Assembly: GCA_023457255.1 (NCBI GenBank)
Contig: JAEWMB010000033.1
Coordinates: 186,001 to 250,000, forward strand
DNA from: Bacillota bacterium
GTDB lineage: Bacteria; Bacillota; Clostridia; Lachnospirales; Lachnospiraceae
Direction of reading: 5' to 3'
DNA: 64,000 nt
A program made the position numbers and the translations under genes. Below are positions 38,112-46,058 of this stretch, piece after piece (position 1 is the first letter of the stretch; each line of letters starts with the position of its first letter). A model generated the notes under the pieces. That model saw nothing but the letters and a program-made list of their open reading frames with translations. It ran no database searches and had not been told where the DNA came from.

Positions 38112-38885
38112 TTACTCACAAATTGCTTTTTTTAACGTTCTTATAAAATCAGCCACCGGCCTGATGCACTGGTTTTGATGTTGTGCAATCAGCTTAACGA
38201 TTGCACTGCCGACAATCACTCCATCCGATATCTTAGCCATCTTCTTTGCTTGTTGCGGTGTAGAAATTCCAAATCCAATGGCACAAGGTATCTTAGTTAC
38301 CTTCTTTGCCTCTTCTATCATAATATCCACTTGGTTTCCTATCTCTGCTCTTACTCCGGTTACTCCAAGGGAGGAAACACAATATAAAAACCCTTCTGCT
38401 TCCTTCGCTATGGTTTGTATCCTCTCCTTTGAGGTTGGTGCTATCATGGATATCAATGCAATGTCATGTAATTTACAAAGAGAAAACAACTCTTCCTTTT
38501 CCTCATAAGGGAGGTCAGGAACAATGATTCCATCCATCCCCACCTCCTTGCAGCGCCTTAAAAATCGGTCTGCACCATAGGTATAGATTGGGTTGATATA
38601 CGTCATAAACACTAACGGTACCAAAACCCGGCTTCTTACCCTTGCTATCATATCAAATAGATGATCCGTAGTAGTTCCCGCCTGCAGCGCTCTTTCATTT
38701 GCTGCTTGTATGACAGGGCCTTCTGCAATCGGGTCGGAGAATGGAATCCCTATCTCGATTAAATCTGCTCCTTCCATCGCCATCTGAAGTATCAGTTCTT
38801 CTGTAACCGCTACACCCCCGTCTCCCCCTGTAATAAATGTAATAAGAGCCTTTCCCTTTGTAAATGCCTGCTCTATCCTAGTCAT
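38112..38885 (-). CDS. trpA: Tryptophan synthase alpha subunit
   Basis: Cleaves indole-glycerol phosphate to indole in the alpha2-beta2 complex; last gene of the trp operon. The 257-residue TIM barrel has LIEIGIPFSDPIAEGPVIQAA, with the catalytic Glu and Asp (catalytic Asp in the DGIIVPDLPYEE loop), and phosphate-binding GFGISTPQQ and GVIVGSAIV near the C-terminus. Length is normal. Its ATG overlaps the trpB stop region by 8 bp, as is usual for this pair, which allows coupled translation. Confidence 0.97.
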   Translation of the reverse strand: MTRIEQAFTKGKALITFITGGDGGVAVTEELILQMAMEGADLIEIGIPFSDPIAEGPVIQAANERALQAGTTTDHLFDMIARVRSRVLVPLVFMTYINPIYTYGADRFLRRCKEVGMDGIIVPDLPYEEKEELFSLCKLHDIALISMIAPTSKERIQTIAKEAEGFLYCVSSLGVTGVRAEIGNQVDIMIEEAKKVTKIPCAIGFGISTPQQAKKMAKISDGVIVGSAIVKLIAQHQNQCIRPVADFIRTLKKAICE

Positions 38886-40062
38886 AAAGCTTCACCCCCC
38901 TGTATCTTGCAATAGCAGCAACATCCTTGTCTCCGCGCCCTGAGATATTCACCACTAAAATACTGTCTTTCTCCATCGTAGGAGCCAGTTTCTTTGCATA
39001 TGCAACAGCATGAGCACTTTCAATTGCCGGTATAATGCCCTCTGTTCTTGAAAGATATTCAAACGCCTCTACTGCTTCTTCGTCTGTAACCGGCACATAC
39101 GTAGCTCGTCTGGTATCATGTAACATTGCATGCTCCGGTCCGATGCCGGGATAATCAAGCCCCGCAGAAATAGAGTAAACGGGAGCGATCTGCCCATATT
39201 CATCCTGGCAAAAGTAAGACTTCATTCCATGAAAGATACCCTCTGTACCATTTGCAATTGTAGCCGCATTTTTCGGATTGTCTACCCCAAGCCCCGCTGC
39301 CTCACAGCCATATAAGGCTACACCAGGATCATTTAGGAATTCATAAAATGCTCCCATAGCATTGCTTCCTCCTCCAACACAGGCAATAATAGCGTCCGGA
39401 AGTCTTCCCTCCCTTTCCTGCAACTGTTCTTTGACTTCCTTACCAATTACTTTCTGAAAATCACGGACTATCGTCGGAAATGGATGAGGTCCCATCACAG
39501 AACCTAAGACATAAAGAGTATCCTCTACCCTTTTGGTCCACTCACGCATTGTTTCGTTGACTGCATCCTTTAAGGTCATAGTTCCTGAGGTTACGGGATG
39601 TACTTTGGCACCTAACAGCTCCATTCGGTAGACATTGAGTGCCTGCCGGTCTGTATCCTCTTTCCCCATAAAAATTTCACACTCCAGCCCCATAAGCGCT
39701 GCTGCTGTCGCTGTCGCCACACCATGCTGACCGGCTCCGGTTTCTGCTATAACACGTGTTTTTCCCATTTTTTTTGCCAGTAATACCTGGCCTAACACAT
39801 TATTAATCTTATGAGAACCCGTATGATTTAAATCTTCCCGCTTTAAGTATATCTTAGCCCCTGAAAGATCATCCGTCATCTTCTCAGCATAATATAACAG
39901 CGATGGCCTTCCTGCATATTCACGGTATAAGGTGTCCAGTTCCTTGCAAAAATCAGGATCCCTTTTAAAATACTCATATGCCTTTTCTACCTCTAAAACC
40001 GCATTCATTAAAGTCTCCGGTACATATTGACCGCCATATTGAAGAAATCTTCCTTTTTTCAT
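38878..40062 (-). CDS. trpB: Tryptophan synthase beta subunit
   Basis: Joins indole and serine with PLP to make tryptophan. The 394-residue protein has the PLP-binding Lys in HTGSHKINN, the phosphate-binding GGGSNAMGAFYEF, and AETGAGQHGVATA (with the catalytic Glu). It is of the standard TrpB1 type. I chose the ATG at 40062, where GAGGG lies five bases upstream; a start at 40074 lacks a ribosome site. It overlaps trpA by 8 bp. Confidence 0.97.
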   Translation of the reverse strand: MKKGRFLQYGGQYVPETLMNAVLEVEKAYEYFKRDPDFCKELDTLYREYAGRPSLLYYAEKMTDDLSGAKIYLKREDLNHTGSHKINNVLGQVLLAKKMGKTRVIAETGAGQHGVATATAAALMGLECEIFMGKEDTDRQALNVYRMELLGAKVHPVTSGTMTLKDAVNETMREWTKRVEDTLYVLGSVMGPHPFPTIVRDFQKVIGKEVKEQLQEREGRLPDAIIACVGGGSNAMGAFYEFLNDPGVALYGCEAAGLGVDNPKNAATIANGTEGIFHGMKSYFCQDEYGQIAPVYSISAGLDYPGIGPEHAMLHDTRRATYVPVTDEEAVEAFEYLSRTEGIIPAIESAHAVAYAKKLAPTMEKDSILVVNISGRGDKDVAAIARYRGVKLYD

Positions 40063-40118
40063 GTTTTCCCTCATTTCCGTACTTGCATACCTGTGTGATT
40101 ACCCTTTTCTATACCAGC

Positions 40119-40808
40119 TTAAAAAACTTTTGAAGCTGCAAGGAGGAATTCTTTTACTTTTTTTTCATCCTTTTCTCCCATACTTTCCACTCCGCTGCTT
40201 ACATCCAGTCCGAAAGGCTTTAATCTATTATCGAAAAGACTTATGTTTTGTGCTGTTAATCCTCCTGCTATAAAATAAGGCTTTTGTAAACCCTCCCTCC
40301 TATAGTCAGGCTCTTCTTTCCCACCGCCCAGCTCTTCTTTCCCATCGTCCAGCCCCTCTTTATAGACCTCTGTCAGCACGGTTTCATCAAACCGCTTTCC
40401 TTCTCCTCCATAGCTGTATGCGCTGTACGTATCATATAAAAAATAATCGCAGGGTAACGTCAGTGCATCTATGATTTGCTCTGCAGATTGAACACGAACC
40501 GCCTTAATCACAGGTACTCCTATCTGCAATTTTAATGCTTTCAAATAATCTCTGTCTTCATCTCCGTGAAGCTGAACCAACTGTATTATATTTTTTTCGC
40601 ACATCTTTGCTATTGTTTCAATGGATTCATTTACAAAGACGCCAACCGCTTGAATTTCTCTTGATAGTTCCCTCCGCAGGGACAGAGCAATCTCCTCATT
40701 GATTTTTCTTTTTTCACCCGCAAATACGAAGCCTGCATAATCCGGAGAATACTTATTCACAATTTCAATCTCTCGAAGAGACTTTAATCCACAAATCTTT
40801 GTTTTCAT
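40119..40808 (-). CDS. trpF: Phosphoribosylanthranilate isomerase with a repeat insert
   Basis: Isomerises phosphoribosylanthranilate to CdRP. The 230-residue protein shows KTKICGLKSLREIE at the N-terminus with the catalytic Cys, VQLHGDED, the Asp of YFLYDTYS near 125-130, and FIAGGLTAQNI and GLDVSSGVES near the C-terminus. Between them, at about residues 145-170, is a Glu/Gly/Lys-rich insert that is not part of the core fold, encoded by about three 21-bp repeats (40305-40367). I chose the ATG at 40808, with AAGGAG seven bases upstream. The insert makes it about 25 residues longer than usual for TrpF. Confidence 0.93.
   Translation of the reverse strand: MKTKICGLKSLREIEIVNKYSPDYAGFVFAGEKRKINEEIALSLRRELSREIQAVGVFVNESIETIAKMCEKNIIQLVQLHGDEDRDYLKALKLQIGVPVIKAVRVQSAEQIIDALTLPCDYFLYDTYSAYSYGGEGKRFDETVLTEVYKEGLDDGKEELGGGKEEPDYRREGLQKPYFIAGGLTAQNISLFDNRLKPFGLDVSSGVESMGEKDEKKVKEFLLAASKVF
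40305..40367. repeat. 21-bp tandem repeats within trpF
   Basis: Three consecutive 21-bp units (40305-40325, 40326-40346, 40347-40367) share the core CTCTTCTTTCC with decay in the third. They keep the frame and code for 7-residue units such as EELGGGK. A degenerate fourth unit may lie at 40285-40304. Confidence 0.75.
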
Positions 40809-40846
40809 CCACATTCTCCTTAGTTCTGTTCTTATTTGCGCAGCCT

Positions 40847-41662
40847 CTAAAGCAGGCTTTTCAGATTTTGTATCCTATCCTTTTTATTCACTGCTTTCAT
40901 TAAGGTCTCACCGATTAAAACTCCGTTTACATTGGCTTCCTTTAGTTCTTTTATCTGTTCCTGTGTGGAAATGCCGCTTTCCGCAATAAAAATAATTTCC
41001 TTTGGTACAAGGGCTCGTAGTCTCAAGCTATTCTCAATAGAGACCTCAAAGGTTGCTAAATTACGGTTATTCACACCGATTACCCTGGCACCACATTTTA
41101 ATGCCTTCTTCACTTCTTCTTCATCATGTGTCTCCACTAATGCACTTAATCCCAGTTCATTGCAGATCCCAAGAAACCTGGTTAACTGTTCCTCTGATAA
41201 AATGGATACAATAAATAAAACACAATCCGCCCCAAGTAACTTAGCTTGATAGATCTGATAAGCCTCCAGAATAAAGTCTTTTCGAAGAACAGGAATTTTA
41301 ACTGTTTTTTTTACTTCCATCAAGTAGTCATCACTACCAAGAAAAAAGGTTGGTTCCGTTAGTACCGATATCGCCGCTGCACCGCCTTCTTCATACTCTC
41401 TCGCTATTAAAACCGGTGTAAAATCTTTTGCTATCAAGCCTTTGGACGGAGATGCCTTTTTAATCTCACAAAGAAAATTAATACCGGGTCTGCTCATAGC
41501 TTCTTCAAAACATAATTTACCGGGTATTATGGAAGCAGGGCTGCCAAATCCTTGCCTTAGGGCCATCTTAGCCGCACTCATCTTTATAACTTCTTCCGGA
41601 TACTTTAGCTTTTCTTGTTTGATTCTATCTTTTGTTGCTTTTACTATTCTTTCTAAAATCAT
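40847..41662 (-). CDS. trpC: Indole-3-glycerol phosphate synthase
   Basis: Closes the ring of CdRP to indole-3-glycerol phosphate. The 271-residue TIM barrel has FLCEIKKASPSKGLI (catalytic Lys), ISVLTEPTFFLGS, VLRKDFILEAYQI (second Lys), GVNNRNLATFEV and IAESGISTQEQI, all in the normal order. GGAGG precedes the ATG, which is three bases after the trpD stop codon. Confidence 0.97.
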   Translation of the reverse strand: MILERIVKATKDRIKQEKLKYPEEVIKMSAAKMALRQGFGSPASIIPGKLCFEEAMSRPGINFLCEIKKASPSKGLIAKDFTPVLIAREYEEGGAAAISVLTEPTFFLGSDDYLMEVKKTVKIPVLRKDFILEAYQIYQAKLLGADCVLFIVSILSEEQLTRFLGICNELGLSALVETHDEEEVKKALKCGARVIGVNNRNLATFEVSIENSLRLRALVPKEIIFIAESGISTQEQIKELKEANVNGVLIGETLMKAVNKKDRIQNLKSLL

Positions 41663-41665
41663 AGC

Positions 41666-42676
41666 TTACCTCCGATTTGACAGTTCTACAAATTTTTCAA
41701 GCTGATGGAGTGCCTTCTTGCTATCGATTATTTCTGCTGCAATTTTTGCGGCCTCCTGTAATGTAATATTATCTCTTATCATATAGATACAGGCAGCCGC
41801 ATTAAAGATAACCGCATCCCTTTTTGGTCCTTTTTCACCGTTTAGAATAGCCTTTGTGATTGCAGCATTTTCTGCCGGAGAGCCACCAGCAAGATCTTCC
41901 TTCTTACACTTAGTTAATCCAATTTGCTTCGGCTCTAATATATAGTCGTACAGTTTTCCATCCCGTATTTCACAGCATACGGTCTGATGGCTGAGCGAAA
42001 TCTCATCCAAGCCATCTCTTCCATATACCACCATGCCCCGTTTTACTCCAAGCTTTAATAAAACCCTAGCCAATGGTTTCACTAATGCTTCTTCATAAAC
42101 ACCCAGAAGTTCTAAATTTGCCCCTGCAGGATTTGCGAGCGGACCAAGAATATTAAAAATAGTTCGAATCCCAAGTTCTCTTCTCACCGGTGCAACAAAC
42201 TTCATTGCACTATGATAGGTTTGAGCAAACATAAAACACAGACCGATTTCTTCTAAAATCCTTGCACTCTCAAGTGGTGTCAGCATAATATTGACACCCA
42301 GCGCTTCAAGAACATCTGCCGCACCACACTTACTGGAAACACATCGATTTCCATGCTTAGCAACCGGAATTCCTGCTGCAGAGACTACAAAGCCCGTAGT
42401 TGTTGAGATATTAAAGGTATTTGCTTCATCCCCCCCTGTCCCAACGATTTCGAGTACATCCATATTATGAAGTAATCTCACACAGTGCTTTCTCATTCCT
42501 GCTGCACTTGCTGTAATTTCATCAATCGTTTCCCCCTTCATACGAAGTGCGGTAAGGTAAGAACCTATTAAAACATTGGAAGCCTCTCCGCTCATAATCT
42601 CATCCATTACCTGCTCTGCCACTTCATAGCTTAAATCTTCTTTATTCACTAATTGATAAATTGCTTCCTTAATCAT
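41666..42676 (-). CDS. trpD: Anthranilate phosphoribosyltransferase
   Basis: Transfers phosphoribosyl from PRPP to anthranilate. The 336-residue protein has the conserved VGTGGDEANTFNISTT (PRPP-binding), KHGNRCVSSKCGAADVLEALG and FMFAQTYHSAMKFVAPVRRELGIRTIFNILGPLANP. GAGGGAAA precedes the ATG. It is separate from trpG (107-bp gap), so this is not the fused form seen in enteric bacteria. Confidence 0.97.
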   Translation of the reverse strand: MIKEAIYQLVNKEDLSYEVAEQVMDEIMSGEASNVLIGSYLTALRMKGETIDEITASAAGMRKHCVRLLHNMDVLEIVGTGGDEANTFNISTTTGFVVSAAGIPVAKHGNRCVSSKCGAADVLEALGVNIMLTPLESARILEEIGLCFMFAQTYHSAMKFVAPVRRELGIRTIFNILGPLANPAGANLELLGVYEEALVKPLARVLLKLGVKRGMVVYGRDGLDEISLSHQTVCCEIRDGKLYDYILEPKQIGLTKCKKEDLAGGSPAENAAITKAILNGEKGPKRDAVIFNAAACIYMIRDNITLQEAAKIAAEIIDSKKALHQLEKFVELSNRR

Positions 42677-42783
42677 ACTTTTCCCTCATTTCTGTATACA
42701 CAAGCCTGTGAATCAAGCACAGATGCAAACTTTACTGCAAAGTTACAATTAGAATACCCCTCAAACTTTTCCTTTCCACAAAT

Positions 42784-43365
42784 TTAAGGATGGGTAATTT
42801 TTAGAAAATTCTCCATTATGGTCTTCCCATTCGGTGTCAGCACAGATTCCGGATGAAATTGCACTCCGTAAATTTGGTAATGCTTATGCTCTACCGCCAT
42901 AACCTCTCCATCCTGCGCCACTGCAGTCACTTTAAGTTCTTTTGGTATAGTTTCCCTCACCGCTGCCAGGGAATGGTACCTCGCAACTGAAAAGGTTTCC
43001 TCAAGCCCCTGAAATAGCTTACTTCCTGAATCCACCATTACTATACTTTGCTTCCCTTGCATCATTGTTTTTGCATAAGAGATACTGGCTCCAAATACTT
43101 CGCATATGGCTTGATGCCCAAGACATACCCCCAAAATTGGTACCTTTTTATAAAATCTTCTAATTACTTCTTCACATATGCCTGCATCCTTCGGTTTCCC
43201 GGGACCAGGAGACAGAATGATATGAGAAGGGTTTAATTGTTCGATTTGCTGCACTGACATCTCATCATTCCGAACTACCAAAAATTCTTGCCTTTGTTCA
43301 ATTGATCCGATTAATTGCACTAAGTTATAAGTAAAACTATCGTAATTATCAAGGAATAGTATCAT
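42784..43365 (-). CDS. trpG: Anthranilate synthase glutamine amidotransferase subunit
   Basis: Supplies ammonia from glutamine to TrpE. The 193-residue class I amidotransferase has the nucleophile Cys in GVCLGHQAI, HIILSPGPGKPKDAG, and the catalytic His/Glu in VQFHPESVLTP. Its ATG overlaps the trpE stop (ATGA), a sign of translational coupling. It could also serve as PabA, as in some Firmicutes; only one pair is visible here. Confidence 0.95.
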   Translation of the reverse strand: MILFLDNYDSFTYNLVQLIGSIEQRQEFLVVRNDEMSVQQIEQLNPSHIILSPGPGKPKDAGICEEVIRRFYKKVPILGVCLGHQAICEVFGASISYAKTMMQGKQSIVMVDSGSKLFQGLEETFSVARYHSLAAVRETIPKELKVTAVAQDGEVMAVEHKHYQIYGVQFHPESVLTPNGKTIMENFLKITHP

Positions 43366-44828
43366 AATCGTTCTACCTCCCCGGCTCTAAGAATTGCATC
43401 AATCACTGCGGCTGCCTTATGATTTGTTTCTTCATACTCGAGTTCACTGTTACTCTCCGCAACAATACCGGCACCTGCTTGCACATAAACTTTATCTTCC
43501 TTCTTAACCGCCGTTCGGATTGCAATACAAAAATCCAAATTTCCGGAAAGGTCAAAATACCCTATCGCACCTCCATAGATTCCCCTTGGATTCTTTTCCA
43601 ACTCTTCAATAATCTCACAAGCACGAATCTTCGGTGCTCCGGTCAGAGTTCCTGCAGGAAAGGAAGCGATCAAGGCATCACAGCCATCCATACCTTCTCT
43701 TAGCCTTCCGCCGACCTTAGAAGTAATATGCATTACCTTAGAATAATGATGCACCTTTCGATATTCCTCTACTACGACCGATTGATAAGCTGCCACTCTT
43801 CCGACGTCATTTCTTGCCAAATCAACTAACATATTATGCTCTGCAAGCTCTTTTTCATCTTGGAGAAGTTCCTTTTCTAACCTTTCATCCTCCGCACTTG
43901 TACCCCCTCTTGGTCTGGTGCCTGCAATAGGGAAGATAGTAACTTCCCGGTCAATCACCTTGACTAAAGTTTCTGGTGAGGAACCGGCAATCTCAAGGTC
44001 ACCGAAGTGAATAAAGTACATATATGGAGATGGATTCGTCGTCCTTAATACACGATATGCACTCATCAGACTGTTTTTATAGGTGGCTTCCATTCTTCTG
44101 GAGATAACCCCCTGAAAGATATCCCCCTCCTTAATGTAATGCTTTGTTTTCTCCACAATGGCAAGATACTCTTCCTTGGTTATATTACTTTGAAAAACAG
44201 GTGCTTCCTCCTTAGTCTGAACGGTCTGTGGTACTGTTTCGGCAAGCAGCGCTTCCAGCGCTTCGATACGATTTACCGCCTCTTCATACCCCTTTTTTCC
44301 TTCTTTTGATGGATAATGGTCAATCAGATACATCTTTTGCTTTACGTGATCAAATGCTATCACCTCCAGATAGAGCTGTAACAAAAATTCCTCGAAACCA
44401 CTCTCTCTAAGGAGTAATTTTGGTTCCATTCTTCCAATCATCTCATATCCGAAATATCCAACCAGCCCTCCTGAAAACGTTGGAAGATTCGAAAGCTTTG
44501 GCGCTTTGTACTCATCAAGCAGACGGCGAATCACCTGCATGCTGTTTCCCGTTTGTTCTATAGCTTCTTCCCCGAAGCCTTTTTTAAGAAAAACCTTGCC
44601 GCCTTTACCAAATAGTTTTAGCACAGGGGCAAATCCGAGAAAGGAATAGCGGCCCCATCGCTCATTTCCCTCTGCACTTTCAAATAAGTAATAGTCTTTG
44701 GCGCGTAACGACAGTTTCTGCATTACTAAGATTGGCGTTGTCTGATCGGAATAGATTTCTTTATATACCGGAACATATCGAAAATTTTGTTCCAGTTCTG
44801 TCATTTCCTCATACCTTGGTAATACCAT
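43362..44828 (-). CDS. trpE: Anthranilate synthase component I
   Basis: Converts chorismate and ammonia to anthranilate. The 488-residue protein has the conserved chorismate-binding half: GDIFQGVISRR, PSPYMYFIHFGDLEIAGSSPETLVK, FPIAGTRPRG, DLARNDVGRV, SFPAGTLTGAPKIRACEII and GAIGYFDLSGNLDFCIAIRTA. The N-terminal half carries the LLES-like tryptophan feedback site less clearly (YYLFESAEGNERWGRYSFLG). I chose the ATG at 44828, with AGGAGG eight bases before it, over the in-frame TTG at 44849. It leads the trp operon behind the T-box. Confidence 0.96.
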   Translation of the reverse strand: MVLPRYEEMTELEQNFRYVPVYKEIYSDQTTPILVMQKLSLRAKDYYLFESAEGNERWGRYSFLGFAPVLKLFGKGGKVFLKKGFGEEAIEQTGNSMQVIRRLLDEYKAPKLSNLPTFSGGLVGYFGYEMIGRMEPKLLLRESGFEEFLLQLYLEVIAFDHVKQKMYLIDHYPSKEGKKGYEEAVNRIEALEALLAETVPQTVQTKEEAPVFQSNITKEEYLAIVEKTKHYIKEGDIFQGVISRRMEATYKNSLMSAYRVLRTTNPSPYMYFIHFGDLEIAGSSPETLVKVIDREVTIFPIAGTRPRGGTSAEDERLEKELLQDEKELAEHNMLVDLARNDVGRVAAYQSVVVEEYRKVHHYSKVMHITSKVGGRLREGMDGCDALIASFPAGTLTGAPKIRACEIIEELEKNPRGIYGGAIGYFDLSGNLDFCIAIRTAVKKEDKVYVQAGAGIVAESNSELEYEETNHKAAAVIDAILRAGEVERL

Positions 44829-45043
44829 TCCTTTCTCCTCCTTTTTCAATAATTACATAAGAATTTTATAAATCAGAATCCCGGATGTAGATAAAATATG
44901 ATAAGATTACTTAGTTAAAGTGAAGATATTTCACCTCACAATACTACAGAAAAAGTACACATCTCATTATAGGGTGCTAAATTAAAATGGTGCTATTTTA
45001 CCGCAGTGCCGGCCATATTTTATTGAGAAATTCACAAGCAAAT
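44829..45043. other. Leader region between the Trp T-box and trpE
   Basis: About 215 bp of transcribed leader, with small hairpins such as GTGAA-GATA-TTTCAC near 44922. No leader peptide with Trp codons was found. Confidence 0.5.
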
Positions 45044-45347
45044 AAAAAAAGCTTCTGCCCCTGAAACTAAGGGACAAAAGCTTAATACTTCTGCGATACC
45101 ACCCAAATTGGTGCAATGCACCCACTCTCTTTGTATACTATCATATACACCCCGCTGATAACGGACAGGGTCCCCGTTGGCGTCTACTCCCTTATGGTTT
45201 CAAGCCACCCTCACAAGTCCATTCACTAAATTCTACGAGTTTCCTCTGTCTTACCGTATCACACCAACCACGGCTCTCTGCAAAGACTTCCTCTAGCTAC
45301 TTCTCTTGTTCATCGGTTTTTACTATCTTGGATTTACTGATTTAATT
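45044..45347 (-). promoter_or_regulatory. T-box leader of the trp operon, specifier UGG (Trp)
   Basis: The minus-strand leader has the Stem I element GAUGAACAAGAGAAGUAG and the distal loop CAGAGAGCCGUGGUUGGUG. The specifier UGG (45219-45221) stands in GAAUGGACU. The T-box core GGGUGGUAUCGCAGAAG lies at about 45089-45105. A terminator with arms AAGCTTTTGTCCCT/AGGGGCAGAAGCTT (45050-45084) ends in seven T. Uncharged tRNA-Trp should permit transcription of trpEGDCFBA. Confidence 0.94.
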
Positions 45348-45353
45348 GGCTAA

Positions 45354-45383
45354 AGTATATACCGGAACCTCCCAATTTGTCAA
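45354..45383 (-). promoter_or_regulatory. trp operon promoter
   Basis: On the minus strand TTGACA (45378-45383) and TATACT (45354-45359) are 18 bp apart, just before the T-box leader. Confidence 0.75.
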
Positions 45384-45485
45384 GTAAAACTTTTAAATTT
45401 TTATTCCTAAGATAAATAGCCACCTATGCCGGTCAATCTTAAGAAAGTAGGAAATACTATTTTCGCCTTTATCATGTGAGCTTAT

Positions 45486-45965
45486 TTATGCTTTAAACCC
45501 ACGATTGATATCATCAGGGCTTAAGCTTGACTCATTTAATCTTCCCCTCCCATAGGTTAACCCTGCATAAATCTGCTGTGTATTTTGCATCATTGGCCCT
45601 GAGGTGTCTTGCTTTCCGACTTCTACGAAACCGACTCTTAAATCATTAATTAAATCAAGCATCTCCGGAAAATTCTGAGCACTTCGTGACATTAGGGCAC
45701 AAATCAGTTTTTTATTTAAGTATGAATATAGGCTTAGCAAATCGTATGCCAGTGGATAGCGATAGTCTAAGGCACCCATAAGCTGGTTTACAACACGACT
45801 TGCGTGTCTTAATTCTTTTTCATATGTTTTATAATCCTTCGCGTTAATTGCATCTGTCGCACTCTCTAAGTCTGCTTCTAAGATATCATAAAGAATAACA
45901 ATGAGCTGGCTCTTGTTCGCTTGTGTGACTCTAACGGCGAATTCTTTCAATCGTTCCTTATTCAT
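45486..45965 (-). CDS. fliS: Flagellar chaperone FliS
   Basis: FliS binds the C-terminal helix of unassembled flagellin and keeps it export-competent. The 159-residue all-helical protein has the family pattern QLIVILYDILEADL and NAKDYKTYEKELRHASRVVNQLMGALDYRYPLAYDLLSLYSYLNKKL. It is a little longer than usual (about 120-135) because of a C-terminal tail rich in Ser, Gly and Asp. I chose the ATG at 45965, with GGAG five bases upstream. It follows the flagellin gene by 93 bp with a strong hairpin in between, the normal chaperone-substrate neighbourhood. Confidence 0.9.
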   Translation of the reverse strand: MNKERLKEFAVRVTQANKSQLIVILYDILEADLESATDAINAKDYKTYEKELRHASRVVNQLMGALDYRYPLAYDLLSLYSYLNKKLICALMSRSAQNFPEMLDLINDLRVGFVEVGKQDTSGPMMQNTQQIYAGLTYGRGRLNESSLSPDDINRGFKA

Positions 45966-46011
45966 CGCCACTCCGATCTTGGTTTTCCATTATCACCGTG
46001 TGAAGTTTAGA

Positions 46012-46046
46012 GTTTCTAAGGCGGTATCTTTTGCCGCCTTAGAAAC
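46012..46046 (-). other. Strong hairpin between flagellin and fliS
   Basis: A 13-bp GC-rich perfect stem (GTTTCTAAGGCGG and its complement) with a 9-base loop. No T run follows on either strand, so it is more likely a stabiliser or partial terminator that would set a high flagellin to FliS ratio. Confidence 0.6.
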
Positions 46047-46058
46047 CCTCTTCATGCT

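Noticed and set aside
40305..40367. CRISPR-like direct repeats
   Set aside because: The units are adjacent without spacers, only 21 bp, and lie in frame inside trpF.
44868..45043. Possible Trp leader peptide before trpE
   Set aside because: No short frame with clustered Trp codons is present; the T-box already explains regulation by tRNA-Trp.
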